A DNA stretch of 42,250 nt from Prosthecobacter debontii (lineage in GTDB: Bacteria; Verrucomicrobiota; Verrucomicrobiia; Verrucomicrobiales; Akkermansiaceae). How positions within the stretch are numbered: position 1 is the first letter of the stretch; each line of letters begins with the position of its first letter. Below the pieces are notes generated by a model. That model was not told the DNA's origin. It did no database searches and saw nothing but the letters and a program-made list of their open reading frames with translations. This document shows positions 9,745 through 16,724 of the stretch, in pieces. Location: NCBI GenBank assembly GCA_945869855.1, contig CAMBQC010000005.1:1-42250 (forward strand). The letters run 5' to 3'. The position numbers and the translations under genes were made by a program.

Positions 9745-9797
9745 ATCGCCGATCTTCGCCCCGCTTTTCCTACGCGCAAGCCGAAGAATTCATCTTC

Positions 9798-9827
9798 CAT
9801 CTGCGTGAATCTGCGTCCATCTGCGGT
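9798..9827. repeat. Short tandem repeat of ATCTGCG units (three 10-bp copies)
   Basis: Three consecutive 10-base units are visible: ccatctgcgt, gaatctgcgt, ccatctgcgg. They lie in the gap between the glutaredoxin gene and the DUF2288 gene, both on the minus strand. The arrangement, heptamers spaced by about three variable bases, resembles the CTTGGCG repeat at 553-630 in design but not in sequence. Similar intergenic ATCTGCG strings are common in genomes of environmental bacteria. That is background knowledge, not a search result. Confidence 0.6.
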
Positions 9828-9858
9828 TCGAATTTATTCCATCTGTCACGCCCGCTCC

Positions 9859-10203
9859 TCAAACAGGCCTGAAAAGCACGAACGGAGAAACCACCAGCGC
9901 CTCAAACTCCATGCCGCCCTTCTCCCACTGCGCCACATGAAGATCGCCGATCTTCACAAGATCCCCGCACCGCAGCCAAGCCTCCACGCGATCCTTGCGG
10001 TTCTCCGTAAACGCCCGCCCCACCTCCGCGAGCGGCAGTGATAGATCAACAAAATACAAAACCCCACTGATGAAATGCGGCCTCAAGTATCCCCACCCGA
10101 CCGTGCCGGTGTATTTCTCCAGCTTTTCCTCCACGCTGGACGTGTCCTCGCCGAGGATGGCGTATTTCATTGGCTCGGGGTTGTTCGCGTTGTGTGAAAC
10201 CAT
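9859..10203 (-). CDS. DUF2288 domain-containing protein
   Basis: Small soluble protein (114 residues from ATG 10203, or 103 from ATG 10170 at MKYAILGED). It matches the DUF2288 pattern: a YTGTVGWGYLRPHFISGVLYFVD core, a central LPLAEVGRAFTENRKDRVEAWL helix, and a C-terminal FEALVVSPFVLFRP strand. Members are typically about 100 residues and have no known function. There is no signal peptide or membrane segment. It is the most upstream gene of a minus-strand run (DUF2288, glutaredoxin, alpha-2-macroglobulin, DUF2784), although a repeat and 114 bases separate it from the glutaredoxin gene. Confidence 0.8.
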   Translation of the reverse strand: MVSHNANNPEPMKYAILGEDTSSVEEKLEKYTGTVGWGYLRPHFISGVLYFVDLSLPLAEVGRAFTENRKDRVEAWLRCGDLVKIGDLHVAQWEKGGMEFEALVVSPFVLFRPV

Positions 10204-10527
10204 CTCTCAATTTATCACACAGACAGTGCTGCGCAAGGAAGGGCTGCCTTAGGCAGCCCGGTAACCCGAGCCTATTACCCCTTGCAGCCCAGCGTCCGGA
10301 GGCAGCCACTCCTTGTCGGATCTCACCGCATCCCAATCAAAAATCCAAAATCACCAACCTCTCCGTCGTAGCCTTACCGGCTTTAGCAAAGTAGGCAGCG
10401 AAATCGGATCATCATTCATCAATCTATCTGCGAATCCCGCACCATCGAGGAAGATTGATTTCCGATTGATGATCGGCCAAGGTTTTCTGTTCGAGACAAA
10501 CGCCCTTTTATGGTGTTCATTGGGCAG
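10204..10527. other. Divergent intergenic region with a perfect hairpin
   Basis: About 320 bases between the divergent DUF2288 and subtilisin genes. It holds a perfect 8-bp hairpin, GGGCTGCC-TTA-GGCAGCCC (10241-10259), with no T-tract, and an A-rich string (aatcaaaaatccaaaatcac). A Pro/Leu-poor, repeat-like stretch near 10360-10410 looks like a worn dispersed repeat. I see no coding sequence or RNA gene. Promoters for both neighbours must lie here but cannot be pinpointed. Confidence 0.45.
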
Positions 10528-12117
10528 ATGGGAAAACTGAAAGATGCGCTGAAAAACTTGGCCATGCTCGCACTGCTGGCCGGTGTAGGCGTGATGGCGT
10601 ATCTCGCCACCACGTTCACCCTTTCCGAAGCCACGGAGAAGCCTGAGCCACCCACACCAAAAAAAAAACCGGGATTTCCCGCCCAGCTTGATCCACCACT
10701 GAGAACGAAAACCTTTGAGCGCCGAAAATCTGACCGTCTAGATATGACCGCGATCAACGACGGCGCGATCCCGAACCAGCGGGTCATCGTTTTCAATGAC
10801 AAGGCCGCGCTCGAGGCATTTCTCTCGAAACTCGGCAACGGCATGAATCTGTTAGGGCGGCTCGACAAACTCAACGCGCTCCACGTCGGTTTCGGCAACG
10901 AAGACGACCTGCTTGCCATGCTGGATGGCACGGAGGAAACGGGACTCATCTATCCTGTCAATATCCCGGAGATCGGCGCCGGGGCGCAGGCGGGAGCGGC
11001 TCCTCTCGGTAACGGGTTGCTCGATTGGCTAGGCGTGATCGACGACAACTCGCTTTGGGGAAAAGGCGTGAAGATCGCCGTCCTCGACACCGGCATCGCC
11101 GACCACATCGCGTTCAAAAACGCCATCGAGCGCATCAACCTCATTCCGCTTCCCGCCAACGCCGCCGACCTCAACGGCCACGGCACCGCCGTCGCATCGC
11201 TCATTTTCAGCTCGAACCCGCTCGCCCCCGGCATAGCGCCGGGAGCCACCCCCCTCTCCGTCCGCATCGCGGATGACAACGGCTCTTCTAACAGTTTCCT
11301 CATCGCGCAGGGCATCATCGCCGCCGTGGACGCACGGGCCAAACTGATCAACATCTCGCTTGGCGGGCACGGGCGCAGCAGCCTGGTGGAAAACGCCCTC
11401 GAATACGCCAGACAGGCCGGCGTCGTGGTTGTCGCCGCGGCGGGAAACAGTGGCACCGAAGGCGTGATGTATCCGGCCGCCAGTCCATCGGTCGTCGCCG
11501 TCGGCGCAGTGGATGCGAAAAACCAGCCCATGGCTTTCTCGACAACCGGCGATCAGGTCGCAGTGGCCGCGCCGGGCTACGCGGTGAGCGCCGCTTATCC
11601 CGGAAACCGCGCGGCCTCGGTCTCCGGCACCTCGTTTTCCTCCCCTATTGTCACCGGCGTGATCGCCGCCACGATGATGAGGGGCGGCGCGCAAAACCAA
11701 AGTGCCACCTCCGCGCTCAGCGTCGTCAACTCGAACCTCAACGACATCGGCTCCCCCGGCGGAGATCTCGCGACAGGAGCCGGCGTGCCCGACATGTGGC
11801 GCATCCTCAACGGCAACACACCCGGCATCCATGACGCCGCCGTCACCTCCATCACCACGTCCCGCGGCCAGGTCCAAGCGCTCGTTCAGAACCTAGGCAC
11901 GGAAACCCTGGTAAACGCCGCCGTATCACTCCGCATCAACGGCGTCACCACCAACGCCAACATCACCACCCTCGCCCCCGGCGACACCCGGGTCATCACC
12001 ATGCCCACCGGCGGTGCTGAAAACTTGAACATCCAGGGCACCGTGCGACTCTCCGGCAGCCAGACCGACCTGCGCCCTTCCAATGATTCGATTTCTCAAA
12101 GCAGCACCACTCCTTAG
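10528..12117 (+). CDS. S8 family (subtilisin-like) serine peptidase, membrane-anchored or secreted
   Basis: 529 residues from ATG 10528 (ATG 10510 adds six residues). A hydrophobic N-terminal segment (about 9-30) serves as signal or anchor and is followed by a Pro/Lys-rich linker. A prodomain-like region (RVIVFNDKAALEAFLSKLG) precedes the catalytic domain. The triad is complete: Asp187 in AVLDTGIADH, His218 in NGHGTAVAS and Ser369 in SGTSFSSP. The oxyanion Asn lies in AAAGNSG. A C-terminal domain of about 90 residues (VQALVQNLGTETLVNAAVSLRING) looks like a CARDB-type beta sandwich. The 3' end overlaps a small lipoprotein ORF in another frame by 35 bases. The substrate is unknown. Confidence 0.93.
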   Translation: MGKLKDALKNLAMLALLAGVGVMAYLATTFTLSEATEKPEPPTPKKKPGFPAQLDPPLRTKTFERRKSDRLDMTAINDGAIPNQRVIVFNDKAALEAFLSKLGNGMNLLGRLDKLNALHVGFGNEDDLLAMLDGTEETGLIYPVNIPEIGAGAQAGAAPLGNGLLDWLGVIDDNSLWGKGVKIAVLDTGIADHIAFKNAIERINLIPLPANAADLNGHGTAVASLIFSSNPLAPGIAPGATPLSVRIADDNGSSNSFLIAQGIIAAVDARAKLINISLGGHGRSSLVENALEYARQAGVVVVAAAGNSGTEGVMYPAASPSVVAVGAVDAKNQPMAFSTTGDQVAVAAPGYAVSAAYPGNRAASVSGTSFSSPIVTGVIAATMMRGGAQNQSATSALSVVNSNLNDIGSPGGDLATGAGVPDMWRILNGNTPGIHDAAVTSITTSRGQVQALVQNLGTETLVNAAVSLRINGVTTNANITTLAPGDTRVITMPTGGAENLNIQGTVRLSGSQTDLRPSNDSISQSSTTP

Positions 12118-12226
12118 TCTCCTATTCGCAGCCTGCTCGGCGACACCCGCCTTTCAAGAAGCACAGAACACCGCCGCGAAGCCCTTCAACCAGCTCGATC
12201 TCGTGGGCAACGCCTGCGAGGTGTAG
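12083..12226 (+). CDS. Small lipoprotein ORF, probably a truncated gene
   Basis: This 47-residue ORF is too short for the supplied track. It starts inside the end of the subtilisin gene (35-base overlap) and encodes a clear lipoprotein signal (MIRFLKAAPLLSLLFAAC) with lipobox LFAAC and predicted lipidation at Cys18. The mature part is only about 30 residues and ends at TAG 12224-12226, where the opposite-strand sulfatase homology begins. The signal peptide and overlap suggest a real gene translated with the peptidase. The abrupt stop at the homology border suggests its 3' part was lost in a rearrangement. It could also be a complete small lipoprotein. Confidence 0.55.
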   Translation: MIRFLKAAPLLSLLFAACSATPAFQEAQNTAAKPFNQLDLVGNACEV

Positions 12227-13036
12227 TCTTGCCATAGCTTTTGGTTCGGGTCGGCCGCGTTCACGCTGGTGGCGGCCCAACCGTTGTCACTAAGGTAGAT
12301 AACGAGGGTGTTTTCGCCGAGACCCCAGCGGTCGAGATTACCTAACAGCTCACCGCATGTTTCGTCAAACCACTCGCACATCGCGAAATATTTGGCGACA
12401 TCGGCGGCGCGGCCGGGACAGGTGTGTTTTTCGAGTAGGCGTTTCGGCGGATCGTGCGGGGTGTGGGGAAGGAAGGGGCATACCAGAGCAGGAAGGGGTT
12501 CTTCCGCCCCGTTGCGTGGTCGCGGAAATCGGAGATGGGTTTTAGCCCCGTGCGTCCGATGGTGAGACCCTCGTCGCCATGGCGGCCGCCGCGGGTCATG
12601 CCGTGGGTGAATCCGCCGTCCTCGAAAGAACCCTCCCACCATTTCCCAGATTGGTGCGTGAGGTAGCCATTAACGGTGAGCATTTTCACAAAGCTTGGCA
12701 GCTTATAGAAGACCGCTTGCACCGGCGCATCAAGCGCGGCGCGGTTGTTTTTGCCGTCCACATCATTTCCCCTGACTCCGTGGTTGAAGGGATATCGCCC
12801 GGTGATGATTGATGCGAGCGAGGGTCTGCAAAGCGGGGAGGCGACGTAGCCGCGCTCGAACACGACGTTGCGTTGCGCCAGCTTGTCGAGGTGGGGTGTC
12901 CTGAGTTCTTGTGACCCATAAAGCCATAGTCCGTCCAGCATTGGTCGTCGGACAGGATGATGACGATGTTGGGTTTTTCGGCCGTGGCCAGAGAAAGGCA
13001 GCAGAGCGCGGAAAAGAGACAGGCGGATATTTTCAT
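12227..13036 (-). pseudogene. Degraded sulfatase (two frameshifts, C-terminus missing)
   Basis: Three reading frames must be joined to follow the protein. Frame A gives a signal peptide and metal site (EKPNIVIILSDDQCWTDYGF). Frame B, from about 12910, gives RTPHLDKLAQRNVV, the active-site region SPLCRPSLASIITGRYP and HQSGKWWEG. Frame C, from about 12477, gives FLPHTPHDPPKRLLEKH and ENTLVIYLSDNG, ending in LWQDYT. Both shifts fit loss of one base, the second in a GGGG run at 12475-12478. Homology stops near 12230, before the usual RTPI motif and C-terminal subdomain. The nucleophile motif reads C-R-P-S-L rather than C-x-P-x-R. Its ATG overlaps the esterase stop (ATGA), so it was once a coupled second gene. 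Confidence 0.85.
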
Positions 13037-13950
13037 GGTCGGGCGGATTTCCCAAGCGAACGGGCGGGAGTGAAAGGTGCTGCTATCAGCTGTTCACCCG
13101 AGGTGGGTAACTTGAGAGCCGGTTCGCCGGTGAGCAGGCCGTGCTTTACGAGAAATTTATCCGCCTCGATGAGGGTGAGGCTGCGCCATGGATCCTTGTT
13201 GAAAAAGCTGTGTGGCTGTCCTTCCGCGATGTGGAGCTCTATGCTTTTCGTGCCTTTACTTTTCCACTTCTCATGGGCGGTGTCCCAGCCATTTTTCCAT
13301 GTGTCCTCGTCGCCGAAAAAAACGACGGTGGGCGGTATGTCTGCCTTAATGTGGCTCAAGATATCAATTTCCGAATCCTTATTGTCCTCGGGAGCGAATG
13401 CGGGGTTAAACCAGATGTAAGCAACTACTTTCATATCGATGTCCTTGGGATCGGCGGGGTCGTCGAGGCCGGGGTTCATGGTGGCGAGGGCGCTGATGTG
13501 TCCGCCCACGCTTCCGCCGCCGGTGATGATGCGGGCGGGGGCGATGCCGAGTTCACCGGCGTTCTGCTTAAACCAACGGATCGCGCTCTTCGCGTCAGTG
13601 ACGCAGACGCGTTTCTTTGATACGCCTTGCGGGAGCTTCAGGCTTTCCTTCCCGAGCATCTGGTATTCCGCCGTGGCGCAGACGAGTCCCCGACTGGCGA
13701 AGTAGGCGCAGGCGACGCGGAATTGTGACAACGTACCCCCAGTCCAGCCGCCTCCATGGAAAAGGATCATGCCCGGCACTTGTGATTTCGTGGGGTCATG
13801 TTTTTTTGGAAAAAAGATCTCCATCTCGCGCTCCACGCCGGCAGAGGTTTTGTAGATGTAGGGCTTGCCGGTTGGGCCGTCGAAGCCCTTCTGTGCGAAA
13901 GCTTGAGTGGCGAGTGCGGGGACGAAGAGCGCGAGAAGATATCTTTTCAT
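13033..13950 (-). CDS. Secreted alpha/beta hydrolase (carbohydrate/feruloyl esterase-like)
   Basis: 305 residues with a Sec signal peptide (cleavage after ALATQAFA). Alpha/beta-hydrolase features include the oxyanion motif FHGGGWTGG near 85, the nucleophile elbow GGGSVGGH (Ser near 167), an acid candidate in VVFFGDEDTW and the catalytic His in EGQPHSFF. The fold and motif set match the BD-FAE/esterase-lipase group often found in Planctomycetes and Verrucomicrobia beside sulfatases. It probably removes acyl groups from sulfated or esterified polysaccharide in the periplasm. Its TGA stop overlaps the ATG of the downstream sulfatase pseudogene, so the two once formed an operon. This copy appears intact. 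Confidence 0.88.
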   Translation of the reverse strand: MKRYLLALFVPALATQAFAQKGFDGPTGKPYIYKTSAGVEREMEIFFPKKHDPTKSQVPGMILFHGGGWTGGTLSQFRVACAYFASRGLVCATAEYQMLGKESLKLPQGVSKKRVCVTDAKSAIRWFKQNAGELGIAPARIITGGGSVGGHISALATMNPGLDDPADPKDIDMKVVAYIWFNPAFAPEDNKDSEIDILSHIKADIPPTVVFFGDEDTWKNGWDTAHEKWKSKGTKSIELHIAEGQPHSFFNKDPWRSLTLIEADKFLVKHGLLTGEPALKLPTSGEQLIAAPFTPARSLGKSARP

Positions 13951-14525
13951 ATTCTACCTAATTAATACGCGGCGATGGCGCGGGGGTATCACGGAAATTT
14001 TACGACCCGCATCTACGAAGATTCTCATTCGAAATAGCCACCCCTTACCGCACGATTTTTTCTCACCAAGCGCATCGCGGGCGGGGAGCGTTTGCATCGG
14101 TATTCGAGCTTTCCAATATGGCAATGAAAAAGACCAATGCCACGTAAACTTTCGTTTGAGAATTTGTGGGCATACGATCCGTCACCTGAAACCGCTCTGG
14201 CGGGTATAGCCAATCACTACAGGCTATTCATCGGCGGCGAATGTATCGCGCCGAAATCGAAGATAAGGTTGAGCCGTCAGAAAAAGTGGTTTTGAAATAT
14301 TTTATGATGGTTGTTAGGTTGGCGGGTTCCACCTCCACCTGACAACCCCATATCATCTGGCAGCGAGAAATACGGCATACCGGCCGAGATGCTCTGAAAG
14401 CGGTCGTAACGGAAAAATCACACAGAATTAAGATTTGAGTATTGCTTTCTAACGAGGGCGTAACATTCACGTATAACCCTAACAAACTCAGTTTTTGTAG
14501 GGCGAATAAATAAATAAACAATACC
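13951..14525. other. Long divergent intergenic region upstream of the PEP-CTERM gene
   Basis: About 575 bases between the divergent esterase and PEP-CTERM genes with no convincing ORF. It is more AT-rich than its surroundings, especially after 14280. It holds a strong imperfect hairpin at 14309-14347 and a weak 6-bp stem at 14206-14211/14222-14227. An AATAAATAAATAAAC string lies just before the ATG at 14526. I recognise no riboswitch or known RNA here. Confidence 0.5.
14309..14347. other. Strong stem-loop in the leader region of the PEP-CTERM gene
   Basis: GGTTGTTAGGT pairs with ACCTGACAACC (one G-T wobble), then GG with CC, then GG with CC after one bulge and one mismatch, closing a 6-base loop. 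This gives about 15 base pairs in 39 bases. There is no T-tract after it on the plus strand. It lies about 180 bases upstream of the gene at 14526 and could be a leader element, an operator or a transcript end. The function is unknown. Confidence 0.45.
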
Positions 14526-15461
14526 ATGAAAATTCAAATCCTCATCACCCTCGCTGCGACATCTGCACTGATCACATCCGCCACTGCCACCGTCACGATG
14601 GAGTGGGTCACCGTGGGCAATGCCGGGAATGCCGCAGACACTACCGGCTTCGGCGCGGTACGCTATGAATACCAAATCGGAAACTACGAAGTGACCAACG
14701 CTCAATATGCCGAGTTCCTTAATGCGAAGGCCGCCACGGATACCTATTCGCTCTACAACACGCTCTCTGCATTCGTCAATCTGGGCATCAACCGCAGTGG
14801 TTCCTCGGGGAGCTACTCCTACTCAGTGACGACAGGTATGGAAAGCCGCCCGGTGGCGCTTGTTTCTTGGTTTGATGCAGCGCGCTTCACCAACTGGCTG
14901 GCAAATGGCCAGGGCGCTGGTGACACGGAAACAGGCTCCTACACACTCAACGGTGCGATAAGCGGCATCATTCTCAAGAACGCTGGAGCAAGCATCTATA
15001 TTCCAACAGAAGATGAGTGGTATAAGGCGGCTTACTACAATAGTGCCACCTCATCCTACTCGCTCTATCCAAACGGTCAAAATACCATCACTACGGCCGA
15101 TGCGAATTTCGCGCAGGTAATAATGGCATCCACTGATGTTGGTAGCTACAGCGGAGATCCGAGTATGTATGGCACCTTCGACCAAGGCGGAAACGTAGTA
15201 GAGTGGCATGATACCGTTATTAATGGCAGCTTGCGCGGGATGCGCGGGGGTGGCTGGGCAGACAACCCGAACGACGACTATCTCGCATCCACGCCAACGC
15301 ATACCACACCCGGCTTGCCGTCAAACGAGGGCTCTGCCATCGGATTCCGTGTTGCCAGTGTCGCGGCGATTCCCGAAACAAGCACGGCACTGTTTGGGGC
15401 GTTAGGTCTTGTCTGCCTTCTACGTCGTAAGCGTTGTTTACACCACCAACCGGTGAAGTAG
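14526..15461 (+). CDS. Secreted PEP-CTERM-type protein with FGE-sulfatase (SUMF1-like) fold
   Basis: 311 residues with a Sec signal peptide (cleavage near TSATA). A SUMF1/FGE-like domain covers about 25-280 (YQIGNYEVTNAQYAEFLNA, IYIPTEDEWYKAAYY, DQGGNVVEWHDT, RGGGWADN, AIGFRVAS). The C-terminus is a PEP-CTERM-type sorting tail: I-P-E-T, a hydrophobic stretch (LFGALGLVCLL) and RRKR. The domain has no cysteine at all; the only two Cys are in the tail. It therefore lacks the cysteines that catalyse formylglycine formation and is probably a binding or structural module. The tail directs exosortase-type processing and surface or biofilm export. PET replaces the usual PEP. Expression probably depends on the long AT-rich leader. 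Confidence 0.88.
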   Translation: MKIQILITLAATSALITSATATVTMEWVTVGNAGNAADTTGFGAVRYEYQIGNYEVTNAQYAEFLNAKAATDTYSLYNTLSAFVNLGINRSGSSGSYSYSVTTGMESRPVALVSWFDAARFTNWLANGQGAGDTETGSYTLNGAISGIILKNAGASIYIPTEDEWYKAAYYNSATSSYSLYPNGQNTITTADANFAQVIMASTDVGSYSGDPSMYGTFDQGGNVVEWHDTVINGSLRGMRGGGWADNPNDDYLASTPTHTTPGLPSNEGSAIGFRVASVAAIPETSTALFGALGLVCLLRRKRCLHHQPVK

Positions 15462-15538
15462 CGTTGGCGCCCTTCCAGTTTATGGTCCACCCAAAGTGAG
15501 AGGAATCGGGTCTATTGATAGTGGCTGCCACCTACTTA

Positions 15539-15584
15539 TCAATCTGCTTCTGGTGCGGAGGTCGCAGCCTAGAAAGCAGATTGA
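15539..15584. repeat. 11-bp perfect inverted repeat at the end of the IS3 remnant
   Basis: TCAATCTGCTT (15539-15549) and AAGCAGATTGA (15574-15584) are exact reverse complements with 24 bases between. The repeat brackets the stop of the transposase remnant. It may be a terminator, one end of the former insertion sequence, or unrelated. No matching copy was seen on the other side of the debris region. Confidence 0.45.
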
Positions 15585-15790
15585 ACCGTTTGACCTCTAG
15601 AGGGAACGAGTCCAATGGCGAACTCCTCGGGCGTCTTCTTGCCGAGACTGCGATGCGACCTAACTTGATTGAACTTCATGCGCCAGGCCGCGATCACCAC
15701 CCGCGCCTCGCTCAGCATATAAAACAGCTCGCGAGCAAGGCACTCTCTGCGAAACTTGTCATGGAAGCTCTCGACGTAGCCGGCCACCAC
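15569..15790 (-). pseudogene. IS3-family transposase (OrfB) C-terminal remnant
   Basis: Only the last ~70 residues of an IS3-type DDE transposase remain: GYVESFHDKFRRECL (containing the catalytic Glu), LSEARVVIAAWRMKFN and RSHRSLGKKTPEEFA. Intact OrfB is about 270-300 residues, so the two catalytic Asp residues and the OrfA partner are gone. Homology starts near 15787, where an intact copy would read WENGYVESF; upstream of that point the frame changes character. The piece sits between the PEP-CTERM gene and tRNA-fMet, among other fragments, and marks past insertion and deletion. It cannot encode an active transposase. Confidence 0.85.
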
Positions 15791-15791
15791 A

Positions 15792-16181
15792 TCACTTGTC
15801 CGGAGCCACGCCAATGACCCGTGCGACCTTCGGCCTCACGCCTTTACTGCCAGCACGTTCCCAAAGAACCTGCGTCATGCTGAGGTTCGGAGCGAGCAGG
15901 GCGGATTCGAAAGCGGAGGTGTGCTTGTTTTCCGGACGGAGCGTGGGCTTCCCTTGGTCAATCCATCCCACGACCTCATACAACATGACGTGCGCGACCA
16001 TTTTGCGGAAAACATCCCATTCCGCGGCCGAGCAACGCTGAATATCGGAAGACGCAATCACGATGACCCGGAACATGTAAACAAGGGACTCGCCTGCTGA
16101 CAAGCCGCAGCTTTGTGGAAGGCTTGCCGGGGTAGGGAAATTCACCCTGCGTCGCGGGATCGCGGTCTTGGCGCGCACCAA
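15792..16181 (-). other. Unassigned ORF in the debris region
   Basis: A 129-codon open frame with no family resemblance that I recognise. The stretch from MFRVIVIASSDI onward looks more protein-like than the Arg/Pro-rich start. Its end overlaps the boundary of the transposase remnant. Several other frames are also open here, as is common in GC-rich non-coding DNA. I regard it as decayed gene sequence or a chance ORF rather than a working gene. Confidence 0.25.
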
Positions 16182-16184
16182 GGA

Positions 16185-16426
16185 TCAGGATTGCGGGAGG
16201 AAAGTCTGGTGCCGGGGCACGCCGTTCAGGGAGGCGTCCAGATTCAGGCGTTGGCACATGGAAACCACAGCCCGCCCGAGAAGATCCACATCACCACGCG
16301 CATCGTGACGGCGAAGACTGATTTCGCGCAGGTCGAACCGAACTTCACCTTGCAGAACGGGCCCTTCTTCTTGGAGCCTTTGCCCGTATGCGATGAGGAT
16401 GCCCCCTCGCGGTTTGTTACCATTTT
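16185..16426 (-). pseudogene. Unassigned gene fragment (stop-bounded, no start codon)
   Basis: A minus-strand frame that is not in the ORF track, because it has no ATG start. It runs from just after an in-frame TGA to TGA at 16185-16187. The translation is well balanced and protein-like: PRGGILIAYGQRLQEEGP, then VRFDLREISLRRHDARGDVD and SMCQRLNLDASL. The GG-I-x-x-AYGQRLQEEG pattern faintly recalls the C-terminal strands of carbon-nitrogen hydrolases, but that is a guess. It is probably the 3' end of a gene lost in the rearrangements that also left the IS3 remnant beside tRNA-fMet. Confidence 0.3.
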
Positions 16427-16536
16427 GTCACCAGCCTCGTTCATGACACTGGGGTTGGAGTCAACTTAACACCCAAACAAACACGTAACCCTATGGTTAT
16501 TATTCGGTTGAGAACTACGTCACTTCTGAAAAGAAG

Positions 16537-16613
16537 TGGTTGCGGGAGTAGGATTTGAACCTACGGTCTTCAGGTTATGAGCCTGACGAGATACCTGACT
16601 TCTCCATCCCGCG
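16537..16613 (-). tRNA. Initiator tRNA-fMet (anticodon CAT)
   Basis: Read on the minus strand, this is a 77-nt cloverleaf with acceptor stem CGCGGGA/TCCCGCA and a C1-A72 mismatch typical of bacterial initiator tRNA. The D stem is GAGA/TCTC with A11-U24, another initiator feature. The anticodon stem-loop is TCAGG-CTCATAA-CCTGA, the T arm contains GTTCAAATC, and the discriminator is A. The 3' CCA is encoded in the DNA (16537-16539). The anticodon stem has only two G-C pairs next to the loop rather than the usual three. Debris of mobile elements lies beyond its 3' end, fitting use of the tRNA as an integration site. Confidence 0.95.
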
Positions 16614-16724
16614 TTTGGATGCCGATAATGTAACCGGAGGGGGAAGTTAGCCCGGCGTGAGACGGATTGGCAAGTAGGAATTTGCTTACCTGCGAAATTT
16701 CCGCTTCGCTGCCTGAGCGTGACT

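Noticed and set aside
9798-9827. CRISPR-like array
   Set aside because: Units are only 10 bases with no spacers of constant length and no cas genes nearby.
10241-10259. Perfect GGGCTGCC/GGCAGCCC hairpin as a terminator
   Set aside because: No T-tract on either side and it lies between divergent genes, so a terminator is not expected there.
12083-13036. C-R-P-S-L active-site motif as proof that the sulfatase was already dead
   Set aside because: Some sulfatase subgroups appear to carry Arg at the second position; the frameshifts and lost C-terminus are the real evidence.
16244-16444. Minus-strand ORF with a KGPFCKVKFGSTCA segment, possibly the N-terminus of a tyrosine integrase
   Set aside because: The overlapping frame 16185-16426 is much more protein-like, and the integrase resemblance covers only a few residues.
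16191-16548. 9-bp direct repeat as a proven attachment-site pair
   Set aside because: Too short to exclude chance in GC-rich DNA; kept only as a supporting hint in the tRNA finding.
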